Below, piece by piece: positions 32,514-40,615 of a stretch of 64,000 nt of DNA. Made by a program: the position numbers and the translations under genes. Under the pieces are notes generated by a model that did not search any database, was not told where the DNA came from, and worked only from the letters and a program-made list of their open reading frames with translations. Where the stretch lies: assembly GCA_052161605.1 (NCBI GenBank), contig CP197409.1. One strand, written 5' to 3'. The stretch is from JBKCUI01 sp052161605 (GTDB lineage Bacteria; Planctomycetota; Planctomycetia; Pirellulales; Pirellulaceae). Each line of letters opens with the position of its first letter. Position 1 is the first letter of the stretch.

Positions 32514-34520
32514 ATGAGGAATGATGCAGTGAGTACGAGCGAAAAAGGGTCATTAGTCGAAGTAGTAAATGGGGATCGCGTGCCCATGAGAGACTTGATC
32601 GAGCAGTACTTCTCACGTCGGACCTTTGTAAAGGTTCTTTCGGGTGGTTTCTGCACCGCAGCATTGAGCAGCCTTACAGCCAAAGGCGGAGATTCGGCAA
32701 CCGAGATGTTGGATGCTGACACTCCCGCAGCGGGGCATGCTTTGTTCCGTTTCCGCAGCATTCCTACCTCAAATGCGGACAACGTCGTGGTGCCAGAGGG
32801 CTACGTGGCGGAGGTTTTGTATCGCTGGGGAGATCCTGTCGACGGTGTCGGACCAGCCTTCAAGTCCGATGCTTCGAATCTGGCAGACGACCAAGAGCGA
32901 CAGGCAGGGATGGGGCACGATGGCATGGAGTTCTTTGCCATCCCCGGTGAAGATCCGAATCAACGGGGGTTGTTGGCCATAAATCATGAATACACCGATC
33001 AAGTGTTGTTGTTCACGGACGGGATTGCTCCTTTGCCACCTGAGAAGATGCCACTCGAGAAGGTCCGCAAATCGATTGCTTCGCACGGCGTCTCCGTGGT
33101 AGAAATTCAAAAGGACTCGTCGGGTAAATGGAGCGTGGTTCCATCCCCACGGTCACGACGGATCACTGCTGACACACCCATGACGATTTCTGGTCCCGCG
33201 ACCAAAAAGCTTGGACTCGAAGTACGGGGCACTGTGAATAATTGCGCCGCAGGCCGAACCCCTTGGGGTACATATCTGACCTGTGAGGAGAATTTTCAAG
33301 GCATCTTTGGTACAAATTCATCCGACTTCCAACCGACCAAGACACAGTCAGTGTACGGCTTGACATCGCTCGGATACTACTACGAGATCGACGGGAAAAA
33401 GGTCGCGGGTTATCGCTGGTGGGACCAATTGCTTCGCTTTGACTTGGCCAACCCGAACAACGATTCAGAGCGGTTTGGTTATGTCGTCGAGATCGATCCT
33501 AACAATCCTGATTCGAAACCTGTAAAGCGGACCGCTCTAGGTAGATTCCGCCATGAGAACGCCGAACTAACCGTTGCACCGAACGGACAGGTGGTCGTTT
33601 ATATGGGTGACGACGAAATGAACCAGTTTGTTTACAAGTTCGTTTCTGCCGAGAAGTGGGATCCGAACGATCCTGCGGCGATGGAACCTGCCACGCGCGA
33701 TCGATTGCTCGACAAGGGGACACTCTACGCAGCTCGATATAATGCGGACGGTTCAGGCGATTGGCTTGAATTGGCACCGAGCAAGAACGGTATTCCTGCT
33801 AAGAAGGACGCGACTGACATCGACGGTTTCGATGAAGCAGACATCTGCATTCGAACGAGAGAAGCGGCCGAGATCGCTGGAGCAACACCGATGGACCGGC
33901 CTGAATGGCTGGCGGTGCATCCACAGACAGGTGAAGTCTACGTCACACTGACCAACAATAAGAGCCGACATGTGCCCGATGCGGCCAATCCCCGAGCTAA
34001 GAACGTGTACGGGCATATTGTTCGGTGGACCGAGGAGAACAGCGATCCTACCTCGACGAAATTCCGATGGGAGGTATTCGTCATGGGTGGCAATCCGACT
34101 CATGATGATCCGTTGTATCAAGGGACAGCCAAGGGGGATTTCTTTGCGTGTCCGGACGGTTTGAAATTTGATCCATCTGGGGTGCTTTGGATTCAAACCG
34201 ACATGTCCAGCAGCGTGATAGGCAAGAAAGGCTTTGAGGAGTTTGGTCACAACATGATGTTGGCAGCCGATCCGCGAACGGGTGAGACGCGACGTTTTCT
34301 CACGGGGCCGCGAGGTTGCGAGATCACTGGAAATGCGATGACACCGGATCGCAAGACGATGTTTATCAACATCCAGCATCCAGGCGAACCCGCCGACGAG
34401 TTGTCCGATCCGAACGAGCCGCTAAAGGTCAGCAACTGGCCCGACGGCCCCAACGGTGGCCGACCTCGCTCCGCGACCATCGTCGTGCGCAAGCTAGATG
34501 GCGGCGTAATCGGCAGCTAG
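32514..34520 (+). CDS. PhoX-like (DUF839) exported phosphatase
   Basis: About 668 residues from MRNDAVSTSEKGSLVE; a longer frame begins at 32439 but has a weaker start. FSRRTFVKVLSGGF near residue 35 is a twin-arginine (Tat) export signal. The DUF839 beta-propeller follows with GPAFKSDASNLADDQERQAG, MGHDGMEFF, LLAINHEYTD, NNCAAGRTPWGTYLTCEENF, GRFRHENAELTVAPNGQVVVYMGDDE and RGCEITGNAMTPDRKTMF. These are the metal-binding segments of PhoX, a calcium/iron alkaline phosphatase. It probably releases phosphate from organic esters in the periplasm. Divergent from the cytochrome fusion gene, with about 210 bp between them. Confidence 0.92.
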   Translation: MRNDAVSTSEKGSLVEVVNGDRVPMRDLIEQYFSRRTFVKVLSGGFCTAALSSLTAKGGDSATEMLDADTPAAGHALFRFRSIPTSNADNVVVPEGYVAEVLYRWGDPVDGVGPAFKSDASNLADDQERQAGMGHDGMEFFAIPGEDPNQRGLLAINHEYTDQVLLFTDGIAPLPPEKMPLEKVRKSIASHGVSVVEIQKDSSGKWSVVPSPRSRRITADTPMTISGPATKKLGLEVRGTVNNCAAGRTPWGTYLTCEENFQGIFGTNSSDFQPTKTQSVYGLTSLGYYYEIDGKKVAGYRWWDQLLRFDLANPNNDSERFGYVVEIDPNNPDSKPVKRTALGRFRHENAELTVAPNGQVVVYMGDDEMNQFVYKFVSAEKWDPNDPAAMEPATRDRLLDKGTLYAARYNADGSGDWLELAPSKNGIPAKKDATDIDGFDEADICIRTREAAEIAGATPMDRPEWLAVHPQTGEVYVTLTNNKSRHVPDAANPRAKNVYGHIVRWTEENSDPTSTKFRWEVFVMGGNPTHDDPLYQGTAKGDFFACPDGLKFDPSGVLWIQTDMSSSVIGKKGFEEFGHNMMLAADPRTGETRRFLTGPRGCEITGNAMTPDRKTMFINIQHPGEPADELSDPNEPLKVSNWPDGPNGGRPRSATIVVRKLDGGVIGS

Positions 34521-34557
34521 AAACGCAATTTCGCTCGGGTGGCCCCCTCTCCCGTAG

Positions 34558-34679
34558 TGGACGAGGCAACGAGGCCCGACCGTCAGGCACGAATATGGCA
34601 AGAAGCTCGTTGAAATAAAAGCAGGCGGTCTCCAGTGCAACGGGACTCGTTACCTCGTCCACTACAAGAGCCGGGTAGT
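34558..34679. repeat. MITE-like palindromic repeat, copy 1
   Basis: 122 bases, nearly identical to 35219-35340 (offset 661). The ends are inverted repeats: TGGACGAGGCAACGAG on the left, CTCGTTACCTCGTCCA near the right. It is too short to encode a protein and looks like a mobilised or amplified non-coding unit. Confidence 0.85.
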
Positions 34680-35218
34680 TTCGCCGGGTGCGCTCCGCGA
34701 CCCCGGGCTATGTTGTGGTACTGCTTCGCAGTTCAGGGCGAGAGCCGCAGATCGTCACGGGCCAGCGTGGAGCGGTGAGGTAAAGCGTTTGCTGTGTCCA
34801 CCCACCTTGCCCACCGAATCTTTCGCCCCACATTTTTCGGCAGATCATGCTTTGTGGTTTCAAGCTTCCATCCGATTCAAGGACGCCCGCAGATGGAAAA
34901 TCCAGTAGGCGACGGCAGGATTCCATTTCTACTCTGAGAGAATTTGCTGGCCTACCTGAATCTGCTGGAGAACCCGGACGACTGACATCGTCCCCCGTGG
35001 TTTATTTCGATCCAAAAGCCAGGTAGGTCGAAAGATGTAGGACGAAAAATAGAAGAAACACCATTCGTTGGATGGCACCATCGCACGACCGAATTGTAGC
35101 AGTTTTAAACCCCACAGAACCAACTACCACGCAAACCAACGGAAATGCATGTTCACGCAAGGAACGAAACGGGGACGCGGGTAGATTGGCATTTTACCCC
35201 CGGCCCCTTTTCTTCAGC

Positions 35219-35340
35219 TGGACGAGGCAACGAGGCCCGACCGTCAGGCACGAATATGGCAAGAAGCTCGTTGAAATAAAAGCAGGCGGTCTCCAGTGCA
35301 ACGGGCCTCGTTACCTCGTCCACTACAACAGCCGGGTAGT
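35219..35340. repeat. MITE-like palindromic repeat, copy 2
   Basis: Second copy, same orientation, with only two or three differences (for example GGGCCTCG instead of GGGACTCG). In this copy the left arm GAGGCAACGAGGCCC pairs better with its right arm. Confidence 0.85.
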
Positions 35341-35591
35341 AAAGGCCCGAGGCATGCAGGGAGCATGTATTTCGTCCTCCCTATGCGTTAATGTTCCCAA
35401 CGTTTAGTCTAATTTTCGTCAGGCGAGCTAGACTCTGTCTGGGGAAGTGTTCCTTTTCGAATTGTGTCGGGTCGATTACAATTCCCCCGCGGCTTGATTC
35501 GCGAAATAGGCGAGAACGGGAATAGGACTCCCTTGAGCAGCACAGTCTTGGAATGCGTCAGATGACGCGGTTGGGATAGCTACTTCACGAC

Positions 35592-37004
35592 ATGAAGCCG
35601 AATCATACAGCAAACTCGAGGCGACGCAGGGATCTACCTCGCGTTGCCGGGCGGAAGGTCTTCTCCGAATTGACCTCCTCGGAGCTATTCGTAGGATCTT
35701 TTGTCTTGTTGATAATCGTCGGGGCATTGGGGTTCCTCGTTTTACCAGGTCTCTATGTTGGTGAGCGACTAGGGCCGATCGATTGCCTTTTCACCTCGGC
35801 TAGCGCGATTTGTGTCACGGGGCTCATCGTGGTTGACACCTCGACTCACTTCACGTTTTGGGGACAGCTTTACATCGCTCTCTTGATTCAGATGGGGGGC
35901 TTGGGGATGTTGACGTTTACCTCCATGATCATTTCCGCGATTGGTGGACGACCATCGTTGCGAGTGGGAACGGCCATCGAGGGTGACGTGAAGACTCTAC
36001 CTGAGGTGCCGACACGGCAATTGGTCATGGATATCGTCAGGTTTACGGTATTCTGTGAGCTAGCCGGTGCGATCGCTTTGTATGCTCTATGGGTTCCCAA
36101 GTATGGGTGGTGGGACGCTGCATGGCCAGCAGTCTTTCACGCGATCAGTGCCTTTTGCAATGCGGGGTTTTCGACTTACACCGACTCGCTCATGTCTCAT
36201 GCGGAGTCGACTGCCACCTTGTCGGTCGTGTCGGTTTTAGTTTTGGTGGGTGGTATTGGGTTTATCACGCTTGAGGAGCTATCATTGCTCGCGAAATCCA
36301 AAGGGCCGCGAAGACGACGCATGTCGGTTCACACGAAGCTAGTTTTGATTGGGACTCTTGTATTGGTTGTGATCCCAAGCCCCATGTTTGCGTTCTTTGA
36401 ATGGGATGTAACTCTTAAGGACATGTCGTGGCAAGATAAGATTACGAATTCCATCTTCTTTAGCATCACCCCCAGAACAGCGGGCTTTAATGCCGTCGAT
36501 TATGCGGAGGTATCTGATCCGACGAGTTTGCTGACGATGATTTTGATGACGATCGGAGGTGCTCCTGGTTCCACCGCTGGTGGCATGAAGCTGACAACTT
36601 TCTTTTTGATGTTTCTTTTGGCTTGGTCGAAAATAAGTGGTCGTTCTAGTGTCAATTTCATGAACCGTTCCATTCCGGATCGGACCATTCAGCGAGCGAC
36701 CGGCATCTTTGTCATCATGGTCTCTTTGACCTTGCTCGGGATTTTTGCTGTGCATATTTTCGATCCCATCGTGCCGTTCAAGGATCCGTTCCTGGTCAGG
36801 GCATTCGAAGGAGTGAGCGCTATTAATACAGTCGGGCTGTCGTTGGGAGTAACCGCTTCGTTATCGGGCGGATCAAAGTTAATCCTCGTACTAATGATGA
36901 TCGTCGGCCGCATTGGACCGACGGCGCTCGTCGCTGCATTCGAATCGAGATTTGTTCAGCGAACAGACTATCGCCTCGCCTCTGAGGATGTCTTGATAGG
37001 ATAG
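35592..37004 (+). CDS. ktrB: TrkH/KtrB-type potassium uptake channel subunit
   Basis: A 470-residue membrane protein with four repeated membrane-pore-membrane units. The four selectivity filter loops are readable: SAICVTGLIV, SAFCNAGFST, TPRTAGFNAV and SAINTVGLSL. It is shorter than TrkH and like KtrB (~450 residues). It conducts K+ (with Na+ or H+) into the cell and is gated by the cytosolic RCK ring made by the next gene, which starts 12 bp downstream. Confidence 0.95.
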   Translation: MKPNHTANSRRRRDLPRVAGRKVFSELTSSELFVGSFVLLIIVGALGFLVLPGLYVGERLGPIDCLFTSASAICVTGLIVVDTSTHFTFWGQLYIALLIQMGGLGMLTFTSMIISAIGGRPSLRVGTAIEGDVKTLPEVPTRQLVMDIVRFTVFCELAGAIALYALWVPKYGWWDAAWPAVFHAISAFCNAGFSTYTDSLMSHAESTATLSVVSVLVLVGGIGFITLEELSLLAKSKGPRRRRMSVHTKLVLIGTLVLVVIPSPMFAFFEWDVTLKDMSWQDKITNSIFFSITPRTAGFNAVDYAEVSDPTSLLTMILMTIGGAPGSTAGGMKLTTFFLMFLLAWSKISGRSSVNFMNRSIPDRTIQRATGIFVIMVSLTLLGIFAVHIFDPIVPFKDPFLVRAFEGVSAINTVGLSLGVTASLSGGSKLILVLMMIVGRIGPTALVAAFESRFVQRTDYRLASEDVLIG

Positions 37005-37016
37005 AAATGGAACCGT

Positions 37017-37685
37017 ATGGCAAAGAAATATAAACGCTTCGTTGTTGTTGGGTTGGGTAATTTTGGATTCGCAGCATGCCAAAAGCTGGCCAGTTTGGGG
37101 CATGAAGTGATAGCCATCGATGTCGACTCGACTGTGGTGGACCGGATTGGCCCGATAGTGGAGCGGGCTGCGGTGCTCGACGCAACCGACATGCAAGCCC
37201 TCAGGCGACTCGGTGTTGAAGGTGCCGATGCTGCTGTCGTCTCGACGGGAGATGATATTACCGCCAGCATCCTCGCTTCGTTGGCTTTGCAAGATCTCAA
37301 GGTAAGGGAGATCTTCGTCAAGGTGATTTCCACCGACCATGCTCGCGTTATGGAACGGTTGGGGGTGACGGAAACCGTGTTTCCTGAGCGTGATACCGCG
37401 ACCGCTCTCGCAACAAAGATTAGTGGAAACGCGCTTCGGAACTACATCGCGTTAGGTGCCAACTTTAGCATTCAGGAGATGGGGGTGCCGCAGGAGTGGC
37501 TCGGTCGTTCGATTGGCGAGCTAGGAGTGCGTCAGCAGTATGATGTAACGATCGTCGCGATTCACGACATTCTGACCGATGTCATCGTGGCAACTCCCGG
37601 TCCAGATTACAAGCTGAAAGAGTCCGATACGATTTTTGTGGCTGGTGATGACCAAGCGTTAAAGCGAATCGCGACTGTCGATTAG
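37017..37685 (+). CDS. ktrA: KtrA/TrkA-type RCK regulatory subunit
   Basis: A 222-residue protein with one RCK_N Rossmann domain (GLGNFGFAACQKLASLGHEV, acidic IDVDS at strand 2) and one RCK_C domain (about 140-220, ending KESDTIFVAGDDQAL). The single-RCK layout is that of KtrA, which forms an octameric ring under KtrB and binds ATP/ADP. The last codons (37676-37685) overlap a 163-bp direct repeat whose second copy is at 39624, suggesting that the DNA following the gene has been rearranged. Confidence 0.95.
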   Translation: MAKKYKRFVVVGLGNFGFAACQKLASLGHEVIAIDVDSTVVDRIGPIVERAAVLDATDMQALRRLGVEGADAAVVSTGDDITASILASLALQDLKVREIFVKVISTDHARVMERLGVTETVFPERDTATALATKISGNALRNYIALGANFSIQEMGVPQEWLGRSIGELGVRQQYDVTIVAIHDILTDVIVATPGPDYKLKESDTIFVAGDDQALKRIATVD

Positions 37686-37838
37686 CTCAGATTCCCAGAG
37701 ATCAAGAATTTGCTGAGCCTGAACAGCGAGTTCGAGCGATTGTTGACTGGCTTTGGTCGGTTCTGGTTGAATTTGGTTCAGCATGATTTCTTCTTGGTTC
37801 CTCTCCGAGGGGGGCATTTCGCAGAGTCCTTTCCCATC
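37676..37838. repeat. Direct repeat, copy 1 (behind ktrA)
   Basis: About 163 bases repeated at 39624-39786, identical for the first ~140 and then diverging. In copy 2 this sequence is the 3' end of the oxidoreductase gene. Confidence 0.9.
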
Positions 37839-37840
37839 TC
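37688..37840 (-). pseudogene. Detached C-terminal fragment of a Gfo/Idh/MocA oxidoreductase
   Basis: Translation on the minus strand gives PSERNQEEIMLNQIQPEPTK and SLELAVQAQQILDLWESELI, identical to the C-terminus of the oxidoreductase at 39613-40593. No upstream part of the gene is present. It is the duplicated end left when the ~1.8-kb segment between the two repeats arose. Confidence 0.85.
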
Positions 37841-37859
37841 CATCCTCGAGCAATACCAA

Positions 37860-38538
37860 TTCAGCTAAATCAATGCACTACCAATCCAAGATAAACCGTT
37901 TGCAAAAAATTTCGAAGAAAATTTTCGGCGTGTCAAAATCGCTAGAACCCAGCGTTTCACCAACGTTTTCCTCGATTCAGCGGAAGGAAGAATTGCTTGA
38001 CCAACGCAGTTCAACCGCTTACAGTCGAAAATGGTGATGGCTCTCGTCAGGAGAACAGTTCCCTTTTTGGTTCAGCGGTCCAATATGCTTTGGGGTGTGG
38101 TATTCGACGGGGCGAAAACTTTGCCTGCGACCTACACGCGGAGAACGATCCATCGTTTTTTTGCCGCTAGGAGTGCAATGGGACAAGGAGAAAAAATGCT
38201 CATCTCTATCTTCAAATGGCCTAGCTGTTACAACCGGTTGTGGTTGCGCAGTACAAGATTTTCTTAGGGCCGATCTCAACACGAGACTCCGTTGCTCTAT
38301 AATGGACGTCTCGAGTAACCGTAGTTTTAGTTGTGGCTGGGGGTGTTACGGCGATGATTCAGCAACCACAAATCATTTCGAGTTCGTTTGTACGCTGAAC
38401 ATTAACGATCCGATCTCGTGCGATCTCGAGGTGGATCCTCCCCTCTAATCGTGTTGCACCAGATGGGTAGGCCAATAGCTTATGAACTTACGGTTTCAAG
38501 CTCTTTGATGGTTAGATTTTTTCCAATTGGACATTGTT
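37860..38538. other. Intergenic region without a recognised gene
   Basis: About 680 bases; small ORFs here have no recognisable similarity and poor starts. It lies inside the segment bounded by the 163-bp direct repeats and should contain the promoter of the gene at 38539. Confidence 0.5.
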
Positions 38539-39522
38539 ATGATTCGCAAACGATTTTGGCTATTGTCCCTCGTGTTTCTCACAAGCTTCTTGGCTTCCGC
38601 CAAATGCCAAGATGTTGGGAGGGAAGCAGTCGAACGATATCTCTTAAGCGCAAGTGATCGCCGTGACAATTTGGCGTATCGATTTGAGGCACAGCTTGGC
38701 TATTCTCGTCCGGGCGAAGACCCGCGTGTGCGTGTCGTCAAAGGTGTCTCAGCTGTTTCAAAGGACACATCAGTCGAATTCTACTCTTCGAGTTCAGTTC
38801 CGATAAATAGTGTATTCACCGAAACTAATCCGACCATAGAAACCTTTGAGTACCTAAGATTAGGGAAGAAACGATTTCAGAAAATCTATCTAACTCCCAG
38901 TAATGCTGGTGAATCAGAATGGTCGTCCGATGCAATTGTATCCAGTACGAGTGCTAGCTGGATCCAATTAGGGCTGGACGCTGACGGAAAACCTGTTGCG
39001 CAAATGTCCGTGCGATTTTGTCCACTGGGCCTACCACTTTCTTCGGCTATCAATGTTCTGCAGAATCGAACCGACGTTGATTATGTGGGTGATGCATTTT
39101 TCAGAATTTTTGAATTCAAGGAGGAACGGGAGAAGGAAGACAAGCTTATTGCTGAGTGGTATTCCGTGAACCGATTGGGTCTCGTAACCGTCGTGCTGGA
39201 TCCATCAAAAGACTACCTGCCCGTCTTGAAATCATCTAGAGTGTTTGACGGTAATGGTAATATCTCGAACACGTTAGAGTATACGACCAAAACGAAATGG
39301 ACAAAAGTTGAGGAAGAATACTATCCATCCGAGGTTGTCCTGACTCACCGATCAAAAGGTTCAGACTATGAATGGGTATTTAAGTTTGAGTATTTACTAC
39401 AGAGCACGTGGGATAACCTTGCATCGACAATCGACTGGGAGAAAATGACGGGAGAGAAAGGGGATGGACTAACTCGCTCGTTGTATAAAGAATTCGATAT
39501 GCAGCGAAAGAAGAATAGGTAG
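38539..39522 (+). CDS. Exported protein of unknown function, outer-membrane-lipoprotein-like fold possible
   Basis: 327 residues from MIRKRFWLLSLVFLTSFLAS, a clear signal peptide probably cut after ASA. The mature part is rich in alternating strands and ends with EWVFKFEYLLQSTWDNLA. Long beta-rich stretches with tyrosines recall LolA/LolB-like or DUF secreted planctomycete proteins, but no motif is firm enough to name it. It is flanked by the 163-bp direct repeats and by long AT-richer DNA, so it may have entered between ktrA and the oxidoreductase gene. Confidence 0.7.
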   Translation: MIRKRFWLLSLVFLTSFLASAKCQDVGREAVERYLLSASDRRDNLAYRFEAQLGYSRPGEDPRVRVVKGVSAVSKDTSVEFYSSSSVPINSVFTETNPTIETFEYLRLGKKRFQKIYLTPSNAGESEWSSDAIVSSTSASWIQLGLDADGKPVAQMSVRFCPLGLPLSSAINVLQNRTDVDYVGDAFFRIFEFKEEREKEDKLIAEWYSVNRLGLVTVVLDPSKDYLPVLKSSRVFDGNGNISNTLEYTTKTKWTKVEEEYYPSEVVLTHRSKGSDYEWVFKFEYLLQSTWDNLASTIDWEKMTGEKGDGLTRSLYKEFDMQRKKNR

Positions 39523-39612
39523 AGCCTCAATACCTGTAGAATTACCTCATACGGCTTTTTCCTCAACTCGATCGAGAAAGCGTACTTCCGGATGGATGAA
39601 GGGTGGCTGGCA

Positions 39613-40593
39613 CTAAGCGAAGTTGTCGATTAGCTCAGATTCCCAGAGATCAAGAATTTGCTGAGCCTGAACAGCGAGTTCGAGCGATTGTTGACTGGCT
39701 TTGGTCGGTTCTGGTTGAATTTGGTTCAGCATGATTTCTTCTTGGTTCCTCTCCGAGGGGATCGTTTCGCAGAGTGCTTTCCCATCGTGCCCATGGATCC
39801 AGAACCTGGGCTTTTGCGAGTCCCATGGCCGGAGAAAATCATCGCAAATCATTGACGCATCGGAACCGGCGAACTCGATCCACTTGCGACCTGCCGCGTC
39901 AAAGCCACAGTCCCAGTGCGCGATGACACCTCCCTCGAGTTGGACAAGGGCTTGGGCGCTCGTCCATATCTGGCTCGTAGGCTCCTTGGTTCCGAAGGCT
40001 GCAATGTTTAGAGGTTTTAAGCCTGTGAACCAAAGGGTTGCGTACACGCAGTACCAACCTAGATCGAGCAAGCAACCGCCACCGAGTTCTGGGCTAAGCC
40101 TGTGATCGTTGCCACGGGTCATGATGTGGGATGCGCTGCATGCGATCGTCACGCGACGTAGCTTTCCGAGCCGACCGGACTGCAGCATCGATCGCATAGC
40201 CAGGCTTCTTGGATGGTAGGGAAACGAAGTCGCATGGTGGCAAGAACTGTTTCGTAGCGACGCGGTCTCGAAGATAGATCGTGCGTCCGGGGCATTAGTT
40301 GCCAGAGGTTTCTCGCAGAGAACGGCCTTTCCTGAGTTCATTGCCGCGATGGCATACTTGGTATGCAGATGCGGGGGCAAGGCGATGTAGACCGCCTCTA
40401 CGTCAGAGGAGAGGCAAACCTCGTCTAGGTTTGTGGTGAGGTTCGCTGGAGAGAACCGCGTGCCCCAGGTCGATAGTTTTTCTAGGTCCCGTCCAACGGC
40501 GACCGTCAACTCGTGTTCGGGCATAGCATTGATCAGGTTAGCCATTCGTTCGGTCACGCGACCGATACCCAGAAAGCCCCATTTCATTTGCAT
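39613..40593 (-). CDS. Gfo/Idh/MocA family oxidoreductase
   Basis: 326 residues from MQMKWGFLGIGRVTERMANL; the Rossmann motif is GFLGIGRVTERMA. The family's catalytic lysine is in VLCEKPLAT. The substrate-binding domain carries GGGCLLDLGWYCVYATLW, where the Asp and a His/Tyr position act in catalysis. These enzymes oxidise or epimerise sugars with NAD(P). The substrate is not predictable. The gene's last 163 bp occur again behind ktrA, from which I infer that the two genes once converged directly. Confidence 0.93.
   Translation of the reverse strand: MQMKWGFLGIGRVTERMANLINAMPEHELTVAVGRDLEKLSTWGTRFSPANLTTNLDEVCLSSDVEAVYIALPPHLHTKYAIAAMNSGKAVLCEKPLATNAPDARSIFETASLRNSSCHHATSFPYHPRSLAMRSMLQSGRLGKLRRVTIACSASHIMTRGNDHRLSPELGGGCLLDLGWYCVYATLWFTGLKPLNIAAFGTKEPTSQIWTSAQALVQLEGGVIAHWDCGFDAAGRKWIEFAGSDASMICDDFLRPWDSQKPRFWIHGHDGKALCETIPSERNQEEIMLNQIQPEPTKASQQSLELAVQAQQILDLWESELIDNFA
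39624..39786. repeat. Direct repeat, copy 2 (in the oxidoreductase gene)
   Basis: This is the original, coding version of the 163-bp repeat. Copy 1 lies at 37676-37838, 1,948 bp to the left, in the same orientation. Confidence 0.9.
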
Positions 40594-40615
40594 TTCCCCG
40601 AAGAAAGAGAAGGCT

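Larger units (their letters stand above)
34521..35591. other. Intergenic kilobase with paired palindromic repeats
   Basis: 1,071 bases without a convincing ORF. It contains two copies of a 122-bp repeat (listed separately) and must hold the ktrB promoter. The rest shows no recognisable gene. Confidence 0.6.

Noticed and set aside
37860..38450. Small ORFs between ktrA and the secreted protein gene
   Set aside because: No ribosome binding sites, no recognisable motifs and overlapping frames on both strands.
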